23,421 nucleotides of DNA from an uncultured Victivallales bacterium (GTDB lineage: Bacteria; Verrucomicrobiota; Lentisphaeria; Oligosphaerales; JAFGRS01): the NCBI GenBank assembly GCA_903834675.1, contig CAILKC010000825.1, positions 1-23,421 of the forward strand, in the 5' to 3' direction. Position 1 is the first letter of the stretch. Each line of letters begins with the position of its first letter. Shown in pieces: positions 7,694 to 15,122 of this stretch. The notes beneath the pieces were generated by a model that was given only the letters and a program-made list of their open reading frames with translations, was not told the DNA's origin and did not search any database. Position numbers and translations under genes: made by a program.

Positions 7694-9196
7694 TCAAGAC
7701 GTTAGACGACGCACCCGTGCGGGTCTCGGCCCGTGTCCCGTGCCAGTGCGTCCGCGCGGCCGCCGTGCACGGCTCCCCTGCCTACCCTCGCAGTCTCGCC
7801 GGTCGGAGCTTCCAGAAACGGCCTGGAAGAAGGCCGCAAGCCTTACCGTCACAGCGAAGATCGTGCCGCTGAGGGTGTCCCCGGCGACGTCCTGTACCTG
7901 CTGCGCATGGCGCAGCGACCATCGGTAGATGCTGTCGTGGTCATTTGCCTCCACCGCACAACACAGGTCCCCAAAGGTGGCCGCCGAATCGGGAAGGATC
8001 CGCGCGCCCACCCGGGCGCAGACCCCAATGCACCTGCGGACTTTCGCTGGGGCGGGTTGTTCCAGGACGAAGTACCAGTCGAAGCGGTATACCACGTCGA
8101 GAAAGGGCTGGATGATCTTCTCATCCCCTGAGTCCGCCATGCCGCACAACGTGTCAACCGACCCATTCCCACAGAGAGCTCTGGCGACTGCCTGCCACCT
8201 CTCGCCCGACCCTAGAGACATGTCCAGTAACTTGCGGCTCGCACCGGCATCCAGTCCGGGGTTCACCAGCGTCGGTCGCTGACGCAGCAGATCAGCCACG
8301 ATGGCATACCGGCAGATCGCCCGCACTACCGTGGTAGTTCCCCGCCGGGCGCGGAAATCGCTGTACGCCAGCTCCAGATCATTCCTGTCTCCAGGTACCG
8401 CGGCGCCAGCGCTCCCGTGCGCGTGGACGGAACGTACCGCGTAAAGACCGTCGACCCATTTGCGGAAGGCTGGCGATTCGTCCCCAAGCATGACCGAGAG
8501 TCGGTCATAGAGCCTGTTGTGAAGCTTTCCTGCAAATGGGTCGATGTTAAGGGAAGCCTCGAGACAGGAGCAGTAGGAGGTGCAGTCGCTCTCCCATGGG
8601 TGAGTGAAGCTGTCCGCGAACTGGGCACTGAAGAAGTGATGGACCGCCGTGACGATTCTGTGGCCCGGCTCCTCAAGGAACACCCTGAGCAAAGCCGCGC
8701 AGGCGGGATCTTTCTGGTCGGTACGGGCTGGGCTGCTACGGCTACCCCGCACCGCGAGTGGGGGATGAAGGCGCAAGCTGCTGTTGTCCTCTATGTGGTA
8801 GCCCTTCTTGGTCCATAGGCGTACTGCCGAATCCGCCCCGTGCGCCTCGAATACAAGGAACTTGAACGCTTCTGCCGGGCGGCCCGGATTGGGGGGGAGA
8901 GACAGGCTGGACATCGGACGTTCGCAGGCAAAGTACAACACCGCGGCAAGCCGGGGCGCATTGACCTTCAGCCACTCCTCATCCTCGGACACGACGATGG
9001 ATCCCCGCGCTTCCGGGCCAATGCGTTGCCGGGGACGGTCGGGGAACCTGCGGAATATGCTCAGCCATGCCGGTCGCGGGATGCCCACATGCCTGCGCCA
9101 TTCAGACCCACTATCGGGGGTCCATACTCCCCGCCCCACCGTCATGCCCGCCTGACGCATGTCCATCTGGAGATAGGGGAACCAGCAGACCATCAT
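7694..9196 (-). CDS. Apea-like HEPN-domain protein, putative RNase effector
   Basis: This is a 500-residue protein from the chosen ATG. The central part has a HEPN signature: helix SYCSCLEASLN (about residues 207-217), then YAVRSVHAHG, whose R255 and H260 form the RxxxxH pair that is catalytic in HEPN ribonucleases. The surrounding pattern, with an HHFFSAQFAD helix and an acidic helix before the RxxxxH motif, resembles Apea-like HEPN proteins. The N-terminal ~150 residues and the C-terminal third match nothing I recognise. The frame stays open further upstream, into the preceding kinase gene, but ATG-ATG at 9196/9193 is chosen because AAGGAG lies about 10 bases before it and the upstream residues look random. 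The gene follows the histidine-kinase-like gene on the same strand, 88 bases away. RNase activity is inferred from the motif. Confidence 0.7.
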   Translation of the reverse strand: MMVCWFPYLQMDMRQAGMTVGRGVWTPDSGSEWRRHVGIPRPAWLSIFRRFPDRPRQRIGPEARGSIVVSEDEEWLKVNAPRLAAVLYFACERPMSSLSLPPNPGRPAEAFKFLVFEAHGADSAVRLWTKKGYHIEDNSSLRLHPPLAVRGSRSSPARTDQKDPACAALLRVFLEEPGHRIVTAVHHFFSAQFADSFTHPWESDCTSYCSCLEASLNIDPFAGKLHNRLYDRLSVMLGDESPAFRKWVDGLYAVRSVHAHGSAGAAVPGDRNDLELAYSDFRARRGTTTVVRAICRYAIVADLLRQRPTLVNPGLDAGASRKLLDMSLGSGERWQAVARALCGNGSVDTLCGMADSGDEKIIQPFLDVVYRFDWYFVLEQPAPAKVRRCIGVCARVGARILPDSAATFGDLCCAVEANDHDSIYRWSLRHAQQVQDVAGDTLSGTIFAVTVRLAAFFQAVSGSSDRRDCEGRQGSRARRPRGRTGTGHGPRPARVRRLTS

Positions 9197-9284
9197 GGCA
9201 GTGCATCTCCTTCCCGAACCCCATTCCGGCTCTACGCCCGAGCATTGAACACCAGGCGCGGCTTGGTGCGCCCCGACCGTTCTG

Positions 9285-10349
9285 TCATGCCACCGCGATA
9301 GTCGGCATGGTGAACGTGAAAGTGAACTCATCGACGCTCGGTGCGCCGGTGGCACGGCGCTCAACGGTGATGTCGCCCTCGTGCTGGCGGGCCACCAGTT
9401 TCGCTATGTAGAGCCCGAAGCCCTGTCCCGTCCCATCGTTCTTACCACGGACTCCCTTGCCGAAGAGGTGCGGGAGTTCACCCACGTTCTCGGCGCGGTT
9501 CGTCACACGGACCTCGCAGAGGGCACTCAGGTCGCGGACCTCCACTGAGACGGAGCCTCCCGGCAAGGAGTACTTCACTGCATTCTCGATCAGGACGGTC
9601 GCGATGATCGGAAACGTCTTGTCGCAGACCAGCGCCCAGGGTGAATCTCCGTGCATATTCAGGCGGACGTTCTTCTTCTCTGCCAGGACCTCATGGATGT
9701 GGACCGCTTTGTGGAACAGCTTGTACACCTCGCTACGTGTGCGCCGGTCCATACTGGCGATGCTCTCATTCGCAAGCAGCTCAAGGATCTCAAACTGACC
9801 AGCCATCAAGCCAGCCGATCTCTCGATGCGCCTTAGGGAATCGCGGATGTTACCCTCGATCCCTTCGGCGTCGGACACCAGCCTTTCCGCCTCCTGGCGG
9901 ATGGTCCTGTTACACTTCCGGATCTCGTGGAGCGCCGAGAGGTATTTCGCGACCTCCTCGTGGACCGCGTGGTCGCAGAGCGTGCCAAGCTGGGAGATCC
10001 TCGCGATTGCGCGCTCGATGTCTGCGCGAGGGAGCTTTGTCTCAGGGTGCTGCTTGGCCCGGTGGCGCGCGGCTTCGGTGCTGCTCCTCGGCCAGGGCAC
10101 GACACACGTAAGGGCGAACGGGTGCCCTTGCACGGAGAACCGGAAGGCGGTGAACCCGCATGGACACTCCTTGGCTACCCCGTCCGGCAACCCGCACAAC
10201 GATATGTAGAACTCGCGGCAGGCCTCGCACTTCGCGTATCGCGCGCGGCAGTAGGCGGGGGCGGGCACAAATAGGCCGTCCGATGGTGGCGCCGCGTTCT
10301 GCAGATCCACATGAGGTAGCGGGGAAACGATGGACACAATGTCTTTCAT
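9285..10349 (-). CDS. histidine-kinase-like ATPase with Cys-rich N-terminus
   Basis: This 354-residue soluble protein carries a GHKL ATPase domain at its C-terminus: N box ENAVKYS (255-261), a LFGKGVRG segment (295-302) and G box GQGFGLYIAK (308-317). A long helical region (about 110-215) precedes it. Within that, HEIRK at 141-145 resembles the HEIRNPL phosphoacceptor box without its proline, so H141 is the candidate phosphorylated residue. The N-terminal 65 residues contain C34, C41, C44, C52, C62 and C64 and may bind metal as a sensor. No membrane segment is seen. The start codon follows the receiver gene's stop by one base (TGA-C-ATG), so the two are probably co-translated. Kinase activity is inferred; a plain GHKL ATPase is the alternative. 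Confidence 0.75.
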   Translation of the reverse strand: MKDIVSIVSPLPHVDLQNAAPPSDGLFVPAPAYCRARYAKCEACREFYISLCGLPDGVAKECPCGFTAFRFSVQGHPFALTCVVPWPRSSTEAARHRAKQHPETKLPRADIERAIARISQLGTLCDHAVHEEVAKYLSALHEIRKCNRTIRQEAERLVSDAEGIEGNIRDSLRRIERSAGLMAGQFEILELLANESIASMDRRTRSEVYKLFHKAVHIHEVLAEKKNVRLNMHGDSPWALVCDKTFPIIATVLIENAVKYSLPGGSVSVEVRDLSALCEVRVTNRAENVGELPHLFGKGVRGKNDGTGQGFGLYIAKLVARQHEGDITVERRATGAPSVDEFTFTFTMPTIAVA

Positions 10350-10350
10350 G

Positions 10351-11025
10351 TCACGGCCCCATGAACTTTGTAACCGTCAGACGGATCAGCAACTCTACCA
10401 GTTTGCCCACCAGGGTGTCCCGAACCGAGCACCCGACGACTTTCGCCATACCGCCCAAGATGCTTCCCGGATCCCTCTTGCGGATAGACCTTACGAGGAG
10501 GGCTGTAAGGTGCCCCTTCTGCGCCTCGGGAATGCGGCCTGCGACTAACGCGGCCCGCCACAACCGCTCCAGATCAAGGGCCTCCCGCAGAGACTGCTCG
10601 ACCTTTTCCAGGGATTCCTGTACCCCCGCATCCTTGCTCAGGGTTCCATCGGTTAGCCGGTAGAAGTCAGACTGCTCTGCGCTCAGGCTCTTCGACGTGT
10701 AGGCAAGCACGTATACGGCCGGGTTCACCTCCTTCATCCGCTTAAGGAGGTCGAGGCCCTGGTTCTTCCCGAATCGCTTGCCGACGCCCGCGTAGTCCAG
10801 TATGACCAGATGGTATATGCCCTTCTCGATCTTTGCGGTGTCATCGCCGGCAGCGTCGTGATCAACGGCGTAGCCCTCGCGGGCCAGATCGTCCACCAGA
10901 TCCGGCCTCTCGTCGTCGATAACGAGAATCCGAGATAGGCGAACGAGATCGTCTCGGGTGAGATCCGGCTTGTAGTCGGCGAGCACGCCATCCCTCGCGA
11001 AGCGCTTCCTGAGTGCGTCGATCAT
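10351..11025 (-). CDS. response-regulator receiver-domain protein with novel C-terminal domain
   Basis: From the chosen ATG this is a 224-residue protein. Residues ~31-135 form a CheY-like receiver: RILVIDDE with acidic D37 and D38, phosphoacceptor D77 in LVILDYAG, T110 in LAYTSKS and K131 in LSKDAG. All key residues are present. The loop after D77 is longer and more basic than usual (GVGKRFGKNQG). The C-terminal ~85 residues are helical and show no DNA-binding motif I recognise, so output by protein contact is possible. The frame opens further upstream, but GAGGTG just before ATG 11025 supports this start. It leads a three-gene array: receiver, kinase-like ATPase, HEPN protein. Confidence 0.75.
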   Translation of the reverse strand: MIDALRKRFARDGVLADYKPDLTRDDLVRLSRILVIDDERPDLVDDLAREGYAVDHDAAGDDTAKIEKGIYHLVILDYAGVGKRFGKNQGLDLLKRMKEVNPAVYVLAYTSKSLSAEQSDFYRLTDGTLSKDAGVQESLEKVEQSLREALDLERLWRAALVAGRIPEAQKGHLTALLVRSIRKRDPGSILGGMAKVVGCSVRDTLVGKLVELLIRLTVTKFMGP

Positions 11026-11048
11026 CACTGCACCTCTTGCCGGCTTCC

Positions 11049-11077
11049 GCCAACCGGGCTTGGCGGCCAAGTGGCCA
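11049..11077 (-). promoter_or_regulatory. cluster of GCCAA/TTGGC half-sites upstream of the receiver gene
   Basis: GCCAA (11049-11053), TTGGC (11060-11064), GCCAA (11066-11070) and the TGGCCA palindrome (11072-11077) follow one another. CTTGGC-G-GCCAAG at 11059-11071 is a perfect 13-base palindrome. The cluster lies 24-52 bases before the start of the receiver/kinase/HEPN array, where a repressor or activator could act. In GC-rich DNA some such symmetry is expected by chance. Confidence 0.3.
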
Positions 11078-11186
11078 CTCCCAGGTCTTCGGGGCCCGCC
11101 GGGGTCCACGGTATCCGCGCAGGTCTTGGCCCTGCTCCGGGGTTACATCGCATGCGGCCCCTACTGCCCTCACCCGCGTCCATGTA

Positions 11187-13016
11187 TCATGGGGACCGCG
11201 TCAGGCTTCCTCCGAAGGCGTCCCGCACCTCGTCAGAGTCCCAGCCCTCGACCGCCTTGCCCATCGCCTGCTCGATCAGCAGCAACAGCCGTCCGGCGCG
11301 GTCGCGGACGAACTCCTCGAACCTGTCCTGCCGCAGCAGCGCCGGATCGAGCCGGTGCGTGGCCGCAATGGCGTCGAGGTCTGCCGGCCCGATGCGGGTC
11401 TTTGACTCGATGGACCGGAGGTACACGCTCGGGGCCGACCCACCAATGGCACGGTTGGCTGACGCCGAGAGGGGGGCCTTGTTGGCGGAGCTGTTCCACA
11501 ACCGCTGCGGAAAGCGGTCCTGGCAGTATTTCTGCGGGAAGAGATGGTGGATATCGATGCTCAGACTCGCGTAGGTGCTGACCAGAATCTGCTGGCCGCT
11601 GTATAGATCCTTGCAGCCCGCCTTGATCTGCAGCCCGACAAGGCCCTTGTAGGCTGCGCTTAGCCGACTCTGCATGCTGAGAAGACGGATGGGGCTGAAG
11701 CTGGCGTCTCTCACGGATCGCGGCGGATCCGCTTCGGGAGTCTCGACCCAGGCGACAACGTCCTGCGCGTCCATCGCGAAGCGGCTCTCGTTGGCGCCGC
11801 CGTACAGCTCGCCGAAGACACCGCACCAGAACCAGCGCCGCATCTTGGCGCGGGCGTCATGGTGGTCCGCTTTGGCGCCAAGGACAGCACAGATCACCGA
11901 CAGTGGGATCAACTGCGTCGCGTAAGGGAGGTTCCTCGACTCAAAGATGGACTCGCCGAGGAGGAACTCGTTGGCCTTCCGCAGCCCTGCCATGACCACT
12001 GGGGCGTGCTGCTGGTACTCGGCAAGAGTCAGCCGCAGGATGTCCTTCCGTTTACAGCTCACGGGGTCGCCATGCTGGGCCTGGTGACGCCGGTAGGTCG
12101 CCAGGAGGGTCACAGCGGCAAGGAAGGCGGGCGCATCCATGTCCTCCACCAAGTCCAGTTCTCCCAGTTCCGCCTGTTTGTTTTCCCAGTCCTGCCGCAG
12201 GCGGAAGCCATCGCCGGCGAACACGGCGGTCATCAGCTCGAACACTGTCAAGCTGACCCCGCCCGTGTTGACGCGCTCGAAGACCTGGCACACCGCCTCC
12301 TTTGGCGCATGCTTCAGGATCCTGATGACAGGGATCCGGTACTTCTCGAAACGCTCAACGACCTCCTCCTCGAAGTCGTCGAACAGATCCACCATGGCCT
12401 GGTTGTCGCGGCTGCGATGGTGTTCCTGGAACTCGCGTCGCCAGGCACGGTAGCGAGAACTGTCGAAGAGCGCCCCCAGTGGGAACATGGCGTTCCCGTA
12501 CTCTTTCTCACAGGTGGACAGGTCAAGGTCCACCTTGCGGCCGAAATCGGAGGTCACTCGCCTGTCCCCGGGAATGGAGACCACCACGTCCATGCGCTCC
12601 TCATTGGGGTCGAGGCACTTCCTCATATCCAGGTAGTACCACCGGAGCACCTCCTGCTTCCGGGCTGTGGTAGTCTTCACCGGCTGCTTGCCCTTCATGG
12701 CCAGGTAGAGCGAGGTCATCCGCTGCTGCCCGTCGAGGATCAGCGATTCCGGCGCCACGGTCTTCCTGCTCTCATCCACCCCTTCGACGAGACGCGACAC
12801 AAATCTCGCCCCCTCACCGCCTGTTTGGAGAAACATGACAGCGCCAACGGGGTATGACAGGGATACGCTGGCGATCAGCGCGCGGATGTGGTCGTCATCC
12901 CATACCCACCCACGTTGGAAGTCAGGAAGCTGCACCCTAGCTTCGTCGATCGTCTGGAGAAGGGCCGAGAGCAACGGTGGCTCGCTCGACTCAAACAACT
13001 GCTCATGGTCTGCCAT
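11187..13016 (-). CDS. GmrSD-like type IV restriction endonuclease (DUF262 + DUF1524 HNH)
   Basis: From the chosen ATG this is a 609-residue single-chain protein with both halves of a GmrSD-type enzyme. The N-terminal DUF262 domain has PDFQRGWVW (31-39) and ILDGQQRMTSLY (93-104), the ParB/sulfiredoxin-like nucleotide-binding signatures. The C-terminal DUF1524 domain has the HNH-type DIHHLFPQKY (488-497) with following Asn residues (N508, N513, N521). Such enzymes use nucleotides and cut phage DNA carrying modified bases, such as glucosylated hydroxymethylcytosine; the substrate here is unknown. The frame continues upstream through a degraded copy of another gene, so the start is set at 13016, where AAGGGAG sits just before ATG. 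It stands apart from its neighbours with its own upstream region. Confidence 0.88.
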   Translation of the reverse strand: MADHEQLFESSEPPLLSALLQTIDEARVQLPDFQRGWVWDDDHIRALIASVSLSYPVGAVMFLQTGGEGARFVSRLVEGVDESRKTVAPESLILDGQQRMTSLYLAMKGKQPVKTTTARKQEVLRWYYLDMRKCLDPNEERMDVVVSIPGDRRVTSDFGRKVDLDLSTCEKEYGNAMFPLGALFDSSRYRAWRREFQEHHRSRDNQAMVDLFDDFEEEVVERFEKYRIPVIRILKHAPKEAVCQVFERVNTGGVSLTVFELMTAVFAGDGFRLRQDWENKQAELGELDLVEDMDAPAFLAAVTLLATYRRHQAQHGDPVSCKRKDILRLTLAEYQQHAPVVMAGLRKANEFLLGESIFESRNLPYATQLIPLSVICAVLGAKADHHDARAKMRRWFWCGVFGELYGGANESRFAMDAQDVVAWVETPEADPPRSVRDASFSPIRLLSMQSRLSAAYKGLVGLQIKAGCKDLYSGQQILVSTYASLSIDIHHLFPQKYCQDRFPQRLWNSSANKAPLSASANRAIGGSAPSVYLRSIESKTRIGPADLDAIAATHRLDPALLRQDRFEEFVRDRAGRLLLLIEQAMGKAVEGWDSDEVRDAFGGSLTRSP

Positions 13017-13102
13017 ACTCACTCCCTTGTGCCCCGGCCTCCGCCGTCCAAACTTAGCCGCATACTGTGTCTGCGCAACCCCTCCCGCACCTTGGCCGCC
13101 GC

Positions 13103-13292
13103 GGCGCGGAATGTGTCCCTGCTCTGGCGCCCAGCGCATGCCGCCCCGGCAGGTGCCCTCGAATCCGGAACATGGCGTAAGGGCCGGCCGCAGGATGGCC
13201 TTTACCTCTGCGCAGGGCAGGAGGCAGCCGACGACCGCGGACTCCCCGGCGCCCGCGGCGTCAGGCCTGATCGTTGTTCTCGTCTTCGCCAT
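13103..13292 (-). pseudogene. degraded 5' fragment of a second copy of the glycosylase-like gene
   Basis: Read on the minus strand, about 63 codons from the ATG at 13292 align with the start of the intact gene at 16824. Shared islands include RPALTPCSGFEGTC versus RPALAPCSEFEGTC, and MRWAPEQGHIPR is identical. The nucleotide match is visible directly (for example ATGTGTCCCTGCTC near 13111 and 16659 on the plus strand). After GHIPR the similarity stops abruptly and the frame runs on, without a stop, into the DUF262 gene. This is either a truncated duplicate or the scar of an exchanged gene. An in-frame N-terminal extension of the restriction enzyme is less likely. Confidence 0.7.
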
Positions 13293-13373
13293 GGGGGTGC
13301 CTGAGGAGGGCGCAGCGTCAAGACTGCCGGTGTGATGGATGTCCTGATCGGCTCCTTGACGTGTGTTCCCCGC

Positions 13374-13520
13374 TTACGTCCACCCCTTCGCTGCCTCTTC
13401 AGCGTCCCCAAGCACTTCCTTCCGGCGCCAATAACCACACGGCTCAATCATTGCTCGGGCCTTCGCAAGCGCGCCCTTGTCGCGGAAGAGCCATGCACGG
13501 TGGAGGTGGATATCGGCCAT
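13374..13520 (-). pseudogene. C-terminal remnant of a TPR-repeat protein
   Basis: The frame encodes MADIHLHRAWLFRDKGALAK, continuing to IEPCGYWRRKEVLGDAEEAAKGWT and a TAA stop. The pattern of ADIHLHRA, LAKAR, IE and GYWRR followed by L.DAE is one I remember as the C-terminal end of TPR-containing proteins, including STAND/NACHT-type ATPases. Only about 48-60 codons survive: upstream, the frame soon meets the end of the neighbouring 280-residue gene. The remnant probably marks a deleted defence-type gene. It also contains copy B of the 26-base repeat. It could in principle be expressed as a short peptide, but this is unlikely. Confidence 0.55.
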
Positions 13521-13541
13521 GTGCTTCGCCCCTCTCTGCAG
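13516..13541. repeat. 26-bp repeat, copy B (inside the TPR remnant)
   Basis: This matches 5881-5906 with one difference. Read on the minus strand it encodes LQRGAKHMA in frame with the TPR remnant, so here the sequence is ordinary coding sequence, whereas copy A serves as ribosome-binding site and start codon of the giant helicase. Confidence 0.75.
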
Positions 13542-13558
13542 TGTTCCCTCTCGCACCG

Positions 13559-14401
13559 CTACGGCGTGTCGACCTGGTCGGACGGGCTTGCGTCCGCGTC
13601 CTCGGGCAGGCTACGATAGTCCACATCAAGGCGCTTGTAGACCCGGAGTAGTCCGATGGTGAAGTCATCCTCCGGCATGGTCTCAATGCCTTCCACCAGC
13701 GCGACCCCGTCACACCCGGACAGGACATCTGACAGCTCCTGCTCGAACCGCGCGAGCAGTCTCTGGGCATCTGAATTGTTCCACACGGGCATTGCTGCCG
13801 TGATGCGTACCTTCAGATCATAGGCCATGCCTACCGCCAGTTCCTCCTCGCTCGTGGCAACGAAGATGGCTGTCACCAGCTTCGCCCCATCGCTCTTGAA
13901 CAGACGATCCAGCGCCTTCCGCTGGCTGTCCAGCCGCCGGTTCAGCGCGTCCGGGAATGCGGCCCGCGTGTAGCGCCTGGCCACCCAACGTCTCAGGGTG
14001 CAGCGCTCATCGTCTGCCAGGACGACATCGACGGCTGGCCTGATGGCCTGGAGAGCCCTTTTCGGTACCCTGAAACGGTCGTGGATGGAGAATCTGAGCG
14101 TCGTTCGAGGGGCCCCCGCCACCAACAGATCCAGGGACCTCGGGTTCCGGCCGTTCTGGCGGCTCGGGTCAGGCTTCCCCACGAGGGTTGCGCCGATCAA
14201 CTCCACGAATGGCTCTTTGCCGATGTCCGCGACCAAGTCGCAGTCCTGTGAGAGCACGACCAAGCGTGTCTGCTCTGCGCTTGGCTGTTGGTCGATGGCG
14301 GCGCCCAGGAGCCCATTCGTGGCCTGGACTGAGATGATATCGCCCTGTCGCCAGTCGGCCTCTCGGATCCAGGAGCTAGGATCGGGCGCGGCGCCGCTCA
14401 T
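13559..14401 (-). CDS. uncharacterised protein with SQDCD motif
   Basis: This is a 280-residue soluble protein. Its N-terminal part has WRQGDI (17-22), then a hydrophobic strand ending in VVLSQDCDLV (48-57), followed by EPFVELIGA (63-71). The pattern of a tryptophan plus GDI and a later SQDCDL/EP.VEL is one I have seen in conserved hypothetical proteins, but I cannot name a function. The acidic and cysteine residues in SQDCD could bind metal or form an active site; this is inference. A helical middle section includes RRLDSQRKALDRLFKSDGAK. The start codon follows the stop of the helix-turn-helix gene by one base, so it is the last gene of a three-gene operon. Confidence 0.6.
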   Translation of the reverse strand: MSGAAPDPSSWIREADWRQGDIISVQATNGLLGAAIDQQPSAEQTRLVVLSQDCDLVADIGKEPFVELIGATLVGKPDPSRQNGRNPRSLDLLVAGAPRTTLRFSIHDRFRVPKRALQAIRPAVDVVLADDERCTLRRWVARRYTRAAFPDALNRRLDSQRKALDRLFKSDGAKLVTAIFVATSEEELAVGMAYDLKVRITAAMPVWNNSDAQRLLARFEQELSDVLSGCDGVALVEGIETMPEDDFTIGLLRVYKRLDVDYRSLPEDADASPSDQVDTP

Positions 14402-14402
14402 C

Positions 14403-15122
14403 TCAGCCCTCCACCCCCAGGGCCGTAAGGTTATCGCGCAGGGTGTCTCCCTGAACGGCTGCAGTCGGCGTGTGCGCCGGCTTGGCCCGCGCGATCCGGG
14501 CGTCGCGAGCCGTGGTCAGTCGTCGCGCCTCGATGAAGAGATGCCGCAGGCGCGGTTCATCCCATGCCTCGCCCAAGAGCAGATCCAGAATGCTGGCGGA
14601 CTCCTTATGCAGCGCCTGGTTGACATACTCATGGAACAGCGGGCGACTGGTATCTCGGCAGGCCTCGGCTGCCAGCCGGCCCAACACCCGCAGACGTGCC
14701 GCGTTCTCGCCTTGCGGCTCGCTTTCGCCATTGATCCAGGCGTAGAGCGCCGGGCGGGACACGCCGAGGATGCGCGCCACATCGCTCTTGCTCAGCCCGA
14801 TGGAGGTGCAGACCGCCATAGCCTGCTCAGAGAATGGTACGACCTCACCTACCCAAGGCACAGAAGCCACATGGCAAGCGGGGCTTGCGCCAACCACGGC
14901 AGACGAAGGAGCCGTACGCAACGCACAGGGCGACAAGGAGGCGGAGCTCGCAACGGCCAGTCCGGCCAGTCCGCCGGACAGCCAGCGCATAAGCGGTCCA
15001 CGTACCCGCTCGTCGCCCCACCCCACGTCAGGGAATTCTGAGACCGCCGTTGCCCCCGTGTTCTGGACGAGCGACGGCGCAGGCGAGTAACCGGTACCGC
15101 TGGGCTGAATGCTCAGGCCCAT
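14403..15122 (-). CDS. helix-turn-helix (XRE-like) protein with extended N-terminus
   Basis: A 239-residue protein whose central part holds a helix-turn-helix: GLSKSDVARILGVSRPALYAWINGE (about 109-133), typical of Cro/C1-like domains. The ~100 residues before it are Ser/Ala/Gly-rich. They include a weakly hydrophobic stretch (about 46-62, LSGGLAGLAVASS) that could be a poor membrane segment or simply disordered. After the HTH comes a helical region with EACRDTSRPLFHEYVNQAL. The start at 15122 overlaps the end of the upstream gene by ten bases and has GGAGGCG in range, so coupled translation is likely. An internal start nearer the HTH (M102) is possible. It may regulate its own operon or act as the DNA-binding part of the three-gene module. 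Confidence 0.7.
   Translation of the reverse strand: MGLSIQPSGTGYSPAPSLVQNTGATAVSEFPDVGWGDERVRGPLMRWLSGGLAGLAVASSASLSPCALRTAPSSAVVGASPACHVASVPWVGEVVPFSEQAMAVCTSIGLSKSDVARILGVSRPALYAWINGESEPQGENAARLRVLGRLAAEACRDTSRPLFHEYVNQALHKESASILDLLLGEAWDEPRLRHLFIEARRLTTARDARIARAKPAHTPTAAVQGDTLRDNLTALGVEG

Noticed and set aside
11859..12857. A 332-codon plus-strand frame
   Set aside because: It is antisense to the DUF262 gene and shows no domain; the DUF262/HNH motifs on the other strand are decisive.
13017..13292. N-terminal extension of the DUF262 protein starting at 13292
   Set aside because: The extension is a degraded copy of another gene, and the ATG at 13016 has a strong ribosome-binding site.
13998..15041. 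A 347-codon plus-strand frame
   Set aside because: It is antisense to two tightly spaced genes, one with a clear helix-turn-helix.
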